64,000 nucleotides of DNA from Typha latifolia (GCA_019914945.1 CM034105.1:12524001-12588000), one strand, 5' to 3'; numbered from the stretch's first letter, positions 16,797-29,882 are shown. Numbers and translations are program-made. The notes: generated by a model from the sequence alone, not told the origin.

Positions 16797-16944
16797 GCAG
16801 GGAGAGAAGCTCTTTACTTTTACTTTCACAGATAATAGAGTGAGATATGAAGTACAAAGGATATAAAACTAGATAATTTAACAGTAACAGGGAGAGAAGC
16901 TCTTTACTGTTACTGTTACTTTCACTTTCACAGGTAATAGAGTG
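16797..16944. repeat. Imperfect direct duplication, about 91-bp spacing
   Basis: The copy at 16797-16845 (ggagagaagctctttact, then tttcacagataatagagtg) recurs at 16888-16944 with a short internal GTTACT expansion. A shared flank, atgaagtacaaagga, also occurs at 16664-16679 and 16847-16861, so the area has duplicated more than once. Confidence 0.7.
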
Positions 16945-17474
16945 GGTCTGTTAGTTGTTTTCACTGCGATTTAAGAATCACTAAAAATCCAAACCAAATT
17001 CTGCCCATCCAACTTGATAGCTTCCTTTCAACCAAGCAAGATGGCCAAAGAATTCCCCATAGAGCGCGTTGATGCAGAAGTTTAGGAGGATAGAGAGACC
17101 ATTTCTTTCGTTGGTGGAGCCTGGATGGAGGAAAATACCTACTCCCCCAGGAAGCTGCTATTCGAGTTGGCATCAACCCATACAACTAGATCATTTAGAT
17201 CAGGATTTGTGTGTGTATGGTGACGCTTAGAAGCAAGTTCCTCCGTAGTTATCTTATTTATTTTACTTATGTAGTTTAATTAGAGTTTAAGTAGGTTAGA
17301 ATTTATTTAATCATCTAAGTTTAGTTCAGTTAATCTCTGCGCAGTTTTAGAAAAATATTCTGCAAATATTTATGAGTCGATCGAATATTACTAAACCACT
17401 TAGAGAATATTGAAGATGTCCTTATCTACAACTTTTATATTTAAGATTTCTCTGGATTAGGACTCTATCTATTT

Positions 17475-17505
17475 CTTATCGGAACGAAAAAAATATTCCG
17501 ATAAG
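17475..17505. repeat. Perfect 10-bp inverted repeat (hairpin)
   Basis: cttatcggaa at 17475-17484 and ttccgataag at 17496-17505 are perfect reverse complements around an 11-nt A-rich loop. It lies in a possible degraded retroelement segment; no function is implied. Confidence 0.8.
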
Positions 17506-18921
17506 GATAAGAAAAGATGATTTAACTAAGTTATGTTTATCTATAGGATATGTTTATCTTTTTAATGTAAGCTCTTAAGGCAAATCTTAGTTTGAGTCAA
17601 TTTAGGACTAGCAATGCAGCCCTAATTATTTATGTATTGAATGAATATGAGTTTAATCAAATATTTTTTATCGTCTTTATCTTTTATCGTAGCCATTAGA
17701 TTGTCTCTATCTTCATAAGAATATATCATAATCGTATAACACTTTAAAGCATCCAAACCCTAAGCACCACATTCCTCCAACACTCACCCTACTACGATCG
17801 TTAACTAACCACCCTTGGCCGTTCGCCACCATTCGATGACGGCCACAATGTCGGTTATTTATCGTTCTGCCATATCTTAGGAATATTTGTATACTTTTAT
17901 AGTACAGAGGTAAAATGATACCGGATCAAAGTATAAGGAGACAAAATATAATTAAGCCTATTTTTATTGATTATGAATATTTAAAGGTATAAAACTAGAT
18001 AATTTAACTAGTTCTTCTCGATATATATATAGATTAGACAACTAGACCAATTCTAGTAAGAAATTAGCCAATAAACTCAAATCATACAAAATATTTATAG
18101 AAAAAAATTAAACTTTCAAATCCTTTCCATTGTGTGACAGGAATCTCACTATAATATTAGCAAACATTCTCCTTACATCACACTTCCCCAAAAAAAATCC
18201 GACCTAAATGGAAGGGAAGCCAACCACTCAATTCAATGCCTTCTACTTCTAGATATCAACTCTATTTTGGGAGAAAATACCCATCAATGCAGTTAACAGT
18301 TATATCTCCACCACTTCTCATATATGGCAGGATTGTAACTGTAAATATAGCTTAGTTGTAGGGTTTACAAAGTTGGTTATATCCGATAATTTGACAGGTA
18401 ACTCATTTTTTTTAATATATTTAGATTTAGTTTAATCATGTACAAATAGTAAATGGTCGATAAGATTAACCTAATTATTAAATGGATCATGTTTGTGGTT
18501 ATTACTTTAAACCATTTATTACTTCGACTTTCCGATCTATTTATGACACAATAACTCTATTTATCAACATATTTATAACATAAAAAATTTATTTATAAAT
18601 CGAATAACTCATAATAAACTTGTTTAATAAATAAATTGTACTCATATTTAAAAATTTCTCTCTATTTAATAAACGTGACGTGCTCGTGTTTATATTTAGA
18701 AAATTCCTCACCTAACTCAAATCCGACTATTTGACTCTTACCACTCTCTGGCGTTTCGGTGTGGTATAACTCCTAAACTTAGTTAGTTATTTGCATTTTT
18801 TTTTAACTTAAATAAGGTAATTTAAATTAATTTAGTGGTTACATGATTATACTTGAGGGAGAGAGAGGCTATTCCAATAATAGTTGATCAAAATAAATTC
18901 TTTTAAGAAAGAGATTAAAAT

Positions 18922-18927
<6 letters not shown>

Positions 18928-18956
<29 letters not shown>
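18928..18956. repeat. (AG)n microsatellite
   Basis: A 29-bp uninterrupted AG run in intergenic DNA upstream of the ABCB gene. Confidence 0.95.
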
Positions 18957-18960
<4 letters not shown>

Positions 18961-19482
18961 TCTTTGTGTAGGGCCAGCTAATGCCTATTAAGATTTGATC
19001 ACTATTTTCTTTCCAATATAATTTTCTTTTGATATTATATTACTTTCCATTGACGCTGACTGGTGAGCTGGGGTCTCTTCCACCGTCATTACTTAATATT
19101 CTCTATGACAAAATGACAAATAAATCTTATTGGGACAATAGAATAGGATGTGTCTATGTAAGTCGTTTTTAAACTATTTTAATATTATTTGCATCCTACT
19201 ATATACATTGTACTTTTAAATGTGTCAAAAATACAAGGAGTTGACTTTGAAAAATTAAATTTTAAATATACCTAAAATATCTCCTACTTTTACTATAAAT
19301 TTTGGTTCCATGATAAATATGTTGTGATAATAAAAATAAAATGTAGGGTGTTTTTGATAAAATTTCATTCTCGTGTGTATTTATATTCTGTCGCTTTTCT
19401 TTTAGGAATTTTCTAGACGAACTAGTGACTCACTGATTCGCCATCGTGACGTGGACGGCTCAGATTGAAGTTGGGCCTCTCC

Positions 19483-19493
19483 TATATATATAT
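19483..19493 (+). promoter_or_regulatory. Probable TATA box of the ABCB transporter gene
   Basis: tatatatatat lies about 147 nt upstream of the ABCB ATG, in a locally GC-richer promoter. ACGT cores are nearby (gacgtgga at 19448, ccacgt at 19495). Transcription would start near 19515, giving a 5' UTR of about 125 nt. Confidence 0.55.
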
Positions 19494-19603
19494 GCCACGT
19501 ATGTGTGCCTCCTCGCCCCCTTCTTCTCCAACAATAAGGGGGAGGAGTTTTATATCTTGTTTTCCTTTTACACGCTTCTATTGTTTGCATGGTCTCAAGA
19601 ACG

Positions 19604-19628
19604 TAGAATAGAATAGAATAGAATAGAA
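19604..19628. repeat. (TAGAA)5 pentanucleotide repeat in the ABCB 5' UTR
   Basis: Five perfect TAGAA units lie just upstream of the ABCB start codon at 19640, inside the inferred 5' UTR. Confidence 0.9.
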
Positions 19629-19639
19629 CAGAGTAGAGT

Positions 19640-22600
19640 ATGAAGCAAACGAACGTGGTGGAGAAGGAGGAGGAGGCGGGGATGTGGGAAGGAGAAGGAG
19701 ATGGAGATGGAGATGGAGGGAAGAAGCGAGGGGGAGGAGGGGACGAGAAGATCCCGCTGTACAAGCTTTTCGCCTTCGCCGATCCCCTCGACGCCGCGCT
19801 GATGGCGGTCGGCGCCGTCGCGGCGATGGTGAACGGGCTCGCGATGCCGATGATGACCTTCATCTTCGGCCAGCTCATCAACGCCTTCGGCAACGCCGAT
19901 CACGATTCCGTCGTCCACGAGGTCTCCAAGGTAATAATCGCGTCGATTCCGGTTCTTTATTCATGAACTTATCGGTTTAATTCCAGAGGAAAATAAAATT
20001 AATATTTTGTTATCTTATCAATCTTCTATTAGATTTATTCCTTCTGTCGCAAGATGAATCCCTCAACCATAAGTGAGAGGATTGCTTTTTAAGGATAGTA
20101 AATGTAGTAGCTAGTGGTACTTCATCATAAGAAAACCTAGCTAGCTTTAAGGATGAATGCTCAAATTTATTGTAATGGTTCTTAATTCAATAAATTGAGA
20201 GGTATTCTGTGATCTGAGTTAATTTGTACAATTTTGTTTCAGGTTGTCGTCAATTTTCTCTATCTTGCTGCTGCCGCCGGCGTCTCTGCCTTTCTCCGTA
20301 AGTACTAACTCTGTTTGCTTGATTTTGATCCATCCTTGCGTTATTTCCTCTGCTCCATCAGAAGAATCCAGCAACATTCTAGAAAGGATGCGAAAAACCA
20401 GTCAACTTATGATGTTTAAACTATTAAGGATATCATCACAAAGTCCTAGAGAAGTATTGTCGTATAGGAAAAGGGAGACATGAGCTTTCATTATACGTAC
20501 TTGACTCCTAAGTTGTTTTCCGTCTTAGTTTAGTTCGGACTTGTCTTGAAAGCTATCGCAGGACAAAAATTACTAATGGAGATTAGGAATTCTGACATAA
20601 TAATATTAAAATTTCACGCAGAGGTTTCGTGCTGGATGGTGACTGGGGAAAGACAAGCAGCGAGGATTCGTGGGTTGTACCTCAAAACAATACTTAGGCA
20701 GGACATAGCATTCTTCGACAATGAAACAACGACAGGTGAAGTGGTTGGTAGGATGTCTGGTGACACAATACTGATCCAAGAAGCAATTGGTGAAAAGGTA
20801 TCTGTGGCCCAAATGAATGTGTAGTCAATGGTCAACCTTATTAAGCTTTTCAATGATTATTTTCATCACATACTGAAATAAAACTGTGTATTTCTGCAAG
20901 AAAAAAGATATCATTTAGTTTGTGCACAGAATCAGCCTTAGAGATGATGAAATAAGATCTATCAATGCGTGACTTGTTTTGCTAATTGCTTTGCTTCCAT
21001 TTCAAGGTCGGGAAGTTCATTCAATTGGTCTCAACTTTCTTTGGTGGCTTTATCATTGCATTTATAAAAGGCTGGCTTCTGTCACTCGTCATGCTATCAT
21101 GTATTCCACCTATTGTTCTAGCTGGTGGAATAATGTCGTTAATAATAACCAAATTGTCAAGCCGTGGCCAAATGGCATATGCAGAAGCAGGAAATGTGGT
21201 CGAGCAGACCATAGGATCGATCAGAACAGTTAGTATATGTTCATGTTTTGCTTTATCTATTATATCTGATGTCTTTGATTAGTTAGCTTTATCAATTTTC
21301 CTTGGCACACATAATTTGCAGGTTGTTTCTTTCACTGGGGAGAAGCGGGCAATTGACAAGTACAACTTGTTCATAAAAACTGCATATAGATCTGCTGTTC
21401 ATGAGGGGACTGCTGCTGGCATGGGAATTGGCTCAGTTCTGCTCATTGTGTTCTGCAGCTATGGTTTAGCTATATGGTTCGGTTCCAAACTGATCATTGA
21501 GAAGGGCTACCAAGGAGGAAATGTTATTAACGTCATGATGGCTATAATGAGTGGTGCAATGTAAGTCTTGTCAGTAAGATATCTACGCAAAAGTTCATTC
21601 AGAATGCTTACACTTAACTATATTTGCCTCATCTTGCAAAAAATTTTCATCAGGTCTCTAGGGCAGGCATCACCATGTATAAATGCCTTTTCAGCAGGAC
21701 AAGCCGCAGCGTATAAAATGTTCGAGACAATCCATAGGAAACCAGAGATTGATGCCTACAACATGCGTGGCATTGTGTTAGAAGACATCAAGGGTGATAT
21801 TAAACTCAAAGATATCTACTTCAGCTACCCTGCTAGGCCTGATCAGTTGATATTTGATGGCTTCTCATTGCATGTACCTAGCAGCACAACTATGGCTTTA
21901 GTTGGACAAAGTGGCAGTGGAAAGTCGACTGTGATTGGTTTGGTCGAGAGATTTTATGATCCCCAAGCAGGTGAAGTGCTCATAGATGGAGTCAATCTGA
22001 AGCAATTGAAACTTACCTGGATAAGGGAGAAAATAGGACTCGTCAGCCAGGAGCCAGTTCTATTTACCACCACTATTAAAGAGAACATCTTATATGGAAA
22101 GGAAGGTGCAACACCGGAAGAGATTAAGAGGGCTATTGAGCTTGCTAATGCTGCAAAATTCATTGACAAGATGCCCAACGTAAAATATATTCACTTCAAT
22201 TTCATTTAAGTGTGCTAGTCAATATAGTTTCTAATGCGTAATTAAATGTTTGTCTACTGCAGGGGCTTGACACAATGGTCGGTGAGCATGGCACCCAGCT
22301 CTCTGGTGGACAAAAGCAGAGGATTGCAATTGCAAGGGCTATTTTAAAGAATCCGAAGATATTACTTCTGGATGAAGCGACGAGTGCTCTTGATGCTGAG
22401 TCAGAGAGAATAGTTCAGGATGCGCTTGTAAGGATCATGGTAGACAGGACCACCATTGTTGTTGCTCATCGTTTGAGCACTGTGAGGAATGCCGATAAGA
22501 TATCTGTAGTGCACCGTGGACAACTGGTAGAACAAGGTAGTTGCCTCTTTGTAATTATTTTATTTCATATGTCTATCTCAGAAGCAACTTATGAATTTTC

Positions 22601-25216
22601 CAAACTGTGACTTTGCTACTTGTATTAATGTCACTGATGTTGGGTGTAAACAGGTTCACATGAGGAGTTAATCAAGGATCCTGATGGAGCGTATTCCCAA
22701 CTCATACGTTTGCAAGAGATCAATCGGCAAAAGGAAGACGCAAACTCAGTGGAATTAGAAAAATTACGGCCGACCTCTAATGCTTCAAGCTCTTTACGAC
22801 AATCTAATAGTAGAAGGTTGTCTTCTGATAGATCAATCAGTAGAGGTTCCTCATTCGGAGGAAGCGGTAATCATTCTTTTGTAATCTCCTTTAACTTGCC
22901 TGCTGCTGTAACACTCCAGACAGGTAAGCCAACAGAAGAACTCAGTGAACAAGATCAAAATGTTAATAAAGTGAAGGAACCAGTATCTATTAGACGACTG
23001 GCCTATCTGAACAAGCCAGAGCTACCAATTCTTTTATTGGGATCCATTGCTGCAGCTATCAATGGAGTTATTTTACCTGTGTTTGGGATCTTGCTTTCAA
23101 GTGCCATCAAGATTTTCTATGAACCACCGCATATGCTGCGAAAAGATGCACGGTTCTGGGCACTGATGTATGTGCTTTTAGGTGCCATTTCTCTTGTTAT
23201 AGTGCCCATACAACAGTACATGTTTGGGGTGGCGGGTGGGAAATTGATAGAACGGGTCCGTTTCTTGTCATTTCGGAGGGTGGTGCACCAAGAAATCAGC
23301 TGGTTTGATGAGCCTTCAAATTCCAGGTCTCCTTGCCTACAAAAATTTTAGTTTCAATTTTGATCATTCTCTGATGCATGTTTCTTTTTTACCGTCCGAC
23401 TCTTTTAGAAATTGAGTTTGGCCGTCTGTCATAACCATTTGCCTATCCTTTTCTTTCAGTGGAGCAATAGGTGCAAGGCTGTCAGCAGATGCTTCATCGA
23501 TTCGAAGTCTTGTAGGAGACTCCTTGTCATTGATTATTCAGAACATGTTTACTGTCATTGCAGGCGTTGTAATATCCATGGTTGCCAATTGGAAGCTAGC
23601 CCTCATAGTCTTGTTCTTTCTTCCTTGCATGGCCATGCAAGGATATGCTCAGATGAAATTTCTCAAGGGATTTAGTGCAGATGCCAAGGTAAATTCTCCT
23701 TTATTTGATCCTACCTGCATGCTTCCACACTGGTAATATGAATATTTTAGGTAGATGACACAACTAATGTAAAGTTGGCTACAGAAAACGTATGAAGAAG
23801 CCAGTCAGGTGGCAAATGACGCAGTTAGTGGTATAAGAACTGTGGCTTCTTTCTGTGCTGAGCGGAAGGTTATGACTACTTACCAAACTATGTGTGAAAA
23901 TCCTGTTAAACAAGGAGTCAGGCAAGGAATTATAAGCGGCATAGGCTATGGTTTCTCGTATGTGTTGCTCTATTGCTCTTATGCTCTGTGCTTTTACATC
24001 GGTGCTCGTTTCATACGTGATGGAAGTGCAACTTTTGCACAAGTCTTTAGAGTGAGCACCTTTCGTTTATCGTTGTTATTAGATTGTTTTACATTGTTGT
24101 TATTAAGATTGCTTTGCATTGTCAACTTGCTTCACCTGTGGTTATGCAACTGGCAGGTCTTCTTTTCTTTAACCATGACAGCACTTGGAGTTTCACAATC
24201 AAGCGCATTTGGTCCTGATGTCACAAAAGCCAAGGACTCAGCTGCTTCTATTTTTGAGATTCTTGATCGGAAGTCCAAGATTGATGCAAGTAGTGATGAG
24301 GGTTCAGAGTTGGCAAATGTGAGGGGAGAGGTTGAGTTCCAGAATGTGAGCTTCAAGTACCCAACACGTCTAGATGTGCAGATCTTCAGAGACTTGTGCT
24401 TGACCATTCCTTCTGGCAAAGTATGGTGACAGAACTCAATTGTTTTTAACTATGTTCAGATGGAACTGTCTTCAATTTTCACAACTAATATAGTTCCAAG
24501 TTGGTTATGCTACTTCAAATTCTTTCTACTTTATCCTTCTAACACTAGATTCCCTTTGATTTTTGCTTCAGACTGTTGCACTTGTCGGCGAGAGTGGATG
24601 CGGAAAATCGACAGTAATAGCCCTTCTGGAAAGATTTTATGACCCGAATGCAGGTACAATCTTGTTAGACGGTCTGGATATCAAAACTTTGAGACTTAAT
24701 TGGCTAAGGCAGCAGATGGGTTTAGTCGGCCAAGAACCTGCGTTGTTCAACGACACCATAGGCGCCAACATAGCTTACGGAAAGCAAGGGGAAGTATCGG
24801 AAGAGGAGATCATTGCAGTTGCCGAAGCGGCCAACGTGCATCACTTCATAGCATCACTCCCTCAGGGTTACAACACACACGTCGGAGAGAGAGGTGTGCA
24901 GTTGTCCGGCGGACAGAAGCAGCGCATCGCGATCGCCAGGGCAATCCTAAAGAACCCAAAGATCCTTCTTCTGGATGAAGCCACGAGCGCTCTCGATGCG
25001 GAGTCGGAGCGCGTGGTGCAAGAAGCGCTTGAGAAGGTGATGGTAGGAAGGACCAGTGTCGTCGTGGCTCATCGTCTGTCAACTATATCGGGAGCCGACG
25101 TGATTGCGGTTGTCAAGGATGGTGTCATCGCCGAGCAAGGACGACATGAAGCACTGATAAAGAAGGAGAATGGAGTTTACGCGTCTCTTATCGCACTCCA
25201 GTCTGGTTCTTCGTGA
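19640..25216 (+). CDS. Full-size ABCB (MDR/P-glycoprotein) transporter, ABCB4/11/21 clade
   Basis: Twelve exons were read: 19640-19930, 20243-20297, 20622-20797, 21007-21228, 21322-21560, 21654-22179, 22263-22536, 22654-23326, 23460-23688, 23785-24051, 24157-24420 and 24572-25216. They give 1286 residues, the normal length for a TMD-NBD-TMD-NBD pump of the plasma membrane. NBD1 has Walker [10 protein letters not shown] (about 412-420), signature LSGGQ (about 516) and Walker B ILLLDE (about 536-541). NBD2 has GESGCGKST (about 1078-1086), LSGGQ (about 1183) and ILLLDE. All catalytic motifs are intact. The N terminus is acidic and glycine-rich ([10 protein letters not shown]). The linker is serine- and arginine-rich, as in plant ABCB4/11/21 members, some of which are known to move auxin. 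Substrate here is inferred only from clade. Exon 1 is GC-rich, the rest AT-rich. Confidence 0.95.
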
Positions 25217-26642
25217 TGATCCTTTCCTGTTGTGATTTCGATATTTATCTTCGAGGAGGGAAATTTTTCATTTGATGTTTGCCTGGTTCTGATGAACTAA
25301 ACAAAATAGATACGAATCAGGGGATTATAGTTCCCAATAACTCTCGACGTTTTACTGTCAAGCTGGCGCAGGTATTTAGTTTTGAGTTATTTTTATACTA
25401 TATATATTTACTTCTTTGTAGTGTTCTTTGCAGTGTTTCGGGTTATATTTATTTATTTGTATCCAGATAGAGATTGATGAATGAAATGAAAACTTGTAAG
25501 ATTTGGTGTGAAACCAATAGCTTGAAGATAAAAGAGTTCGTGTTTAGATTTACAGCTCAGCTGGATACACAATGATTCTATGCTTACCTGTTTGTTTCTT
25601 CTTCTTTCCCTTTTTCTGACTCTGAACAACTAGTTGTTAATGCAAAAGAGATTTCATCCACTTCATGGTGATGTTTGTCATCTCTCACATTATGTTTTTA
25701 CCATTGATGATATCTGTATATATATATATAGGATTGTTTTGGAATCAAATTACAAGCTTAATACCGTTTCTTGGGATGAATGATGATTAAACTATCAATG
25801 TTGGTCTACAGAGTAATACATTTCATAACAATGTTCTTCAATGATGACAATATATCAAGATCCTCTCTGGGGTATAAATGCAAAGAAAGTAGTGACGAGA
25901 TAAAAAGATATACATGAACTATATGTTGCATATTTTCATATTGATATTCTTAATTATCTAATTTTTATAATACTTTGACCTCTTTTTAACTATTTAATAT
26001 CCTGAAATCATAGTCAAGGATGGCAACTAGATCAGTTGGAGTCAGATTAAGATAATGCAAACACAAATACAATCTACTTAGATATTTATTAAAATAATTA
26101 TAAATAGATTATCAAGTGGGACAAAATTATTCAAATTTATTTAAATTATTTGGATTATAAATTATCTTTTTCGAAAGAGATTTTTTTATATTATAAAAAG
26201 GTTCTAATAACTTATAAATGAGTTAGCCAAGTTACAAATGAGTTTAACATATTGAGATAATAAATACTAACACAACATATTTAATAATCGAGTTATACGA
26301 GTTAAATTATTTATGATTTAAACTCGATTAGATTAAATTTAAACCCATCCAAAAATCGAGTTATTTGGTCAGATTAATTTTTGTCATCCTTAGGCCCAGC
26401 AGAGCCGAGCTAAGATAATTAAAAGCAAATTAATAGAAACTTACGCTAGCTTTAATCCATGCAATTGCACAGTAATTAACACCACCGAAAGCAAAAGCAA
26501 AGCAAGCCGAAACAAAGGCAAAAGCCATAGAAAGCAAAAAAAGAAAAAGAAAAAAAAAGAGAGCATTAGCAAACCTCCAATAGTCTCTTTATCTCTCTTT
26601 CTCTCTCCCTTCCTTTGCTTCACTTCATGTCTATCTCCATTA
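25217..26642. other. Intergenic region with a possible MITE
   Basis: This holds the 3' UTR of the ABCB gene and the promoter of the WAK-like gene. There is a short TA run at 25716-25731. The segment 26016-26391 begins AAGGATGGCAA and ends TTGTCATCCTT, an imperfect short inverted repeat around AT-rich DNA. This is suggestive of a small DNA transposon, but I could not find a matching target duplication. No gene seen. Confidence 0.5.
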
Positions 26643-29079
26643 ATGGACACTCTCCTCCTCTTCCTCCTGCTCCTCCTCTCCGCCATCACCTCTTGCTCAT
26701 CCCAGTCCTCGCTCTGCCGGACGTCATGCGGCGGCATCCCCATCAAATACCCTCTCTCCATCGACGACGGCTGCGGCAGCCCCTACTACCGCAACATGCT
26801 AACGTGCTCTCCCTCCTCCGGTTTCCTCCACCTCCGCACCCCCTCCGGCACCTACCCGGTCATCTCCGTCGACTACGCCGACCCTCACCTCGTCGTCGCC
26901 GACCCTTCCATGTGGAGATGCCACTCGAGTCGTACTACTCGAGTTTCCAATCCGTTTAGCCTTGACACGAGCACGCGCTTCTCTCTTTCCACCAAGAATG
27001 ATTACTTGTTCTTCAACTGCGACAGAGATGAAGTCATCGTCGAGCCGAAGCCCAGCTTCTGCGAACGCTTCCCGGACAGGTGTAATCTCTATCCTTTTCC
27101 AAAATAACACCTCGCATTTTAATAATTTTATTATTAACACCCTCTCTCTGAGGGTGTCAAAGAAATATTTCGATAGAATACGGGGATTAACATCTAAAAT
27201 GCTTTCAAATATACTAAACTTCCTATGCTTCTCCTCCATTTCTCTTTCTCTTTGCTTCTGAAATATTAGTAGAGAAGCTAAAACTTATCTAAAACCATTT
27301 TCTTAAGATCATTTTAGAATCTTCAAATAATGATTTTTGAGTTAAAATTGAGCCAAACCATGGGAGGATTAATTTTCTTTTAGTCTTAATTTTATTCAAA
27401 GACTTGAGTACTAGCGATAGTGACTTAAAGTGATATAATAAGAACTACAGGCAAATAGCTTAAAAATGAGGCGTTAATCACAAAATCACTAAACTATAGG
27501 GGAGTTATTATTTATTATTTTATTTTTTAAAAAAAAGTTCCTATAGATGAACATTGGTAATTAACAGGTGCGATGCGGCGTGCGATACTGCCGGATATCT
27601 CTGCCGCAATCTCCCAGAATGCCCAGATAAGTTGGCGGAGATGAACGTCACCTGCTGTTCTTATTATCCAAAAGCTTCAGAATCCCTCCGGGTTATGCTG
27701 CAGCACTGCGAGAGTTATACGAGTGTTTACTGGAAGACAGTGGGGGCTAATTTGCCACCTTATGATCAAGTTCCGGAGTATGGGGTGAGGGTGGACTTTG
27801 AGATTCCGGTGACCACTCGTTGCCTGGAGTGCAAGGACAGTGCTAGAGGGGGAGGGACGTGTGGGTTTCACACCGAGTCAAGGGGATTTCTTTGCCTCTG
27901 TCAGGATGGAAATGTCACTACTTACTGCTCAGGTGTGTGTGTGTGTGTTGTTTCCTGTCTTGCTTTGATTTCTTCTGCTAGATCTGAATAGAGGATAACT
28001 ACAACCAGCTAGACGTCTTATTTGTTAATTCTTCGTGCCATATTGACCTCCTTTAACTATGTAAAACTTTCCAAATAATCCTACTCTTCCATTAACTGCC
28101 GAGTAGTTGTGACATGATCAAATTTGGATGAGAATCGTTTTAGAGAAGTTGAGAGTAAAATGAGAGATATTAGATAGTTCAGAGAGCTTAAGTGTAATTA
28201 TTATTATTATTATTATTTGGAGATAGAGAGAGAAGCGAGAACTTTATGGTTTTGTAGTTAGATCTTTAGGAATCACTGGAATTCAAATCTGAAAATACTC
28301 ATACAATATCAAATCTTTATGGTTTTGATCTTGTCAGTAGGCAGGAGAGCAGGAGATTAGATCTTAGACCTAGTTTTTTGAGAAAAAGAACAGACCAGTT
28401 TTTGTTCTCTAGAGATAGGAATCTAGCTAAGAGGTGATTTTGTTGTCTAGCTTTAGACAGCATCAAGTGATAAATATTCTTTTCTTTGGACAACTTTGGC
28501 ATCTCATTCCCGTATCTTATTCTTTAGCTTTTGTTTTAGAGATCAATACTTAATGAGTCTCTATGGTCAAGTTTCAACTTTTTAGAATTGATTGCATACT
28601 TAGAAGAGAGACCCACATGGTTTGCAATCTTTGGTCTGTCTACTCTCATATATGAAGAAATATTCTAATAGAGATTAAAAAAAATGAGATTGATAATTTG
28701 ATATAATCAAGAAATAAATTTACACATTGTGATATTTTAGTTTTTTTTTCTTGTTTATTTATGACAAAATTTTAACAATATTAATTGTCACATGCTGCGT
28801 GCTTAGATGGTGGATCATCAAGGCATCAAACATCAGCAGCAGTAATTGCTGGTAAGAGATAATTTGAAAGAAAATATAGTTATCTTTGTTCATTAGAGTG
28901 CATTTGTTGATAATTAAGCCAATAAAAAGACTAAATTCTTAAATTTTATTGCAGGGACAACAGTCTCTTCTGTGGCTGGAGCAGTTGGCATAGGAGGCCT
29001 TGTATGGTATCTACGAAAGATGAGAAGCAATAAAGTAGTGACATGTGGAGTACAAAGCAATGAAAACAGACTATTTTGA
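26643..29079 (+). CDS. WAK-type galacturonan-binding membrane protein without a kinase domain
   Basis: Four exons were read: 26643-27079, 27568-27932, 28807-28851 and 28955-29079, giving 323 residues. The start gives a leucine-rich signal peptide (MDTLLLFLLLLLS). The N-terminal part has the GUB_WAK_bind pattern (CRTSCGGIPIKYPLSIDDGC, LTC, WRC, LFFNCD). The middle has the WAK-associated cysteine pattern (CDAACDTAGYLC, CLECKDS, CGF, FLCLCQDG). A hydrophobic segment of about 25 residues ends in GGLVWYLRK near residue 300. A roughly 20-residue cytosolic tail ends at TGA; no kinase exon follows before the STIG1 gene. The family binds cell-wall pectin. A receptor-like protein acting with a partner kinase is an inference. 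The donor after exon 2 starts a (GT)n run. Exon 1 is GC-rich. Confidence 0.85.
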
Positions 29080-29366
29080 TCTTGCTTCTTTCTTGTTATA
29101 TTTTCTCATCATCTTTTTCTTGTCACTATTTTGAGCAGAAAGAGTTACTATCAGACATTTATTCTTCCAACAATTTTGTTATGTTAGTAATCATAGAAGT
29201 ATCAATCTTGAATACAAGTATCATCATGTAAATATATTCCATTTATTAGAGTATATGAATACAACAGTTACATTGATCATAAATAACAAATAACAGAAAT
29301 TAACATCATCCACTGCTAGATCTTCATGGCATAAATTAACCAAAACAACAATTAATTACTTCCATC

Positions 29367-29774
29367 CTATGCATAACTGCACATCCCATAGTTGCAAAAA
29401 CTTCCCTTCTTGCACTTATTCTTGCAGCTGCCGCAGTTCTTAGGATCATACATCACACTAACACACCTGCCGCCGCAGCACGTCTCTCCGTAATGGCACT
29501 TCCTCCCACACTCGCCGCAGTTGAGGCTGTCGGCCATCACGTCGACGCACTTCTTCCGGCAGCAGTCGGGCCCGGGGCTCCCCCTCGCCCGGCAAACCCG
29601 GGGAAATCTATCGCATGTTGCGGTGGCGTCGCGAGGATTATACTGCGAAAGCCAACGGTAGTTAACCCCCCTGAGTGACTCATTTTGATCATTCTGGAGA
29701 GTGGTTGCAGAGGCTAGAAATAAGCTGGCCAAGGCAACGAGTAATGCCAATGTGAAGCAGGTCTTTGACATCAT
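29367..29774 (-). CDS. STIG1-like cysteine-rich secreted protein
   Basis: Intronless, 135 residues. A signal peptide (MMSKTCFTLALLVALASLFL) is followed by a short variable stretch. The C-terminal domain is cysteine-rich, with about 16 cysteines in the pattern GPDCCRKKCVDV, NCGECGRKC, GETCCGGRCV, DPKNCGSCKNKC and FCNYGMC. This pattern is diagnostic of the stigma-specific STIG1 family. Known members act outside the cell in stigma exudate secretion, pollen-tube growth or stress. Two ATGs are adjacent; either gives a good signal peptide. It is convergent with the WAK-like gene, with only 287 bp between stop codons. Confidence 0.93.
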   Translation of the reverse strand: MMSKTCFTLALLVALASLFLASATTLQNDQNESLRGVNYRWLSQYNPRDATATCDRFPRVCRARGSPGPDCCRKKCVDVMADSLNCGECGRKCHYGETCCGGRCVSVMYDPKNCGSCKNKCKKGSFCNYGMCSYA

Positions 29775-29874
29775 TTTGATATCTAGGAGTGAGTATATGA
29801 GGAGGAGTACAAGTGCTAAGAGGAGAGGAATTTAATTTACTTGGTGATGAGAGGATAGAGTTAATGGTTATGGG

Positions 29875-29882
29875 TATTTATA
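29875..29882 (-). promoter_or_regulatory. Probable TATA box of the STIG1-like gene
   Basis: On the minus strand this reads TATAAATA followed by CCCA, about 100 nt upstream of the ATG at 29774. It implies a 5' UTR of roughly 70 nt. Confidence 0.6.

Larger units (their letters stand above)
15187..19482. other. 4.3 kb intergenic region, AT-rich, no supported gene
   Basis: This region separates the divergent DUF7705 and ABCB genes, so both promoters lie within it. A TATATAA-like box for DUF7705 may be near 15345. It holds short duplications (16797-16944), a (CTT)n tract (16594-16621), a 10-bp hairpin (17475-17505) and an AG run (18928-18956). The block 17220-17700 resembles a worn LTR or other repeat but has no readable ends. 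A 24-25-bp sequence (aaaactagataatttaac core) occurs at both 16858-16882 and 17985-18008. No ORF here looks coding. Confidence 0.6.

Noticed and set aside
17010..17190. Minus-strand 74-codon ORF and sense-strand frame
   Set aside because: Neither frame resembles a known protein and both are short; perhaps a repeat fragment.
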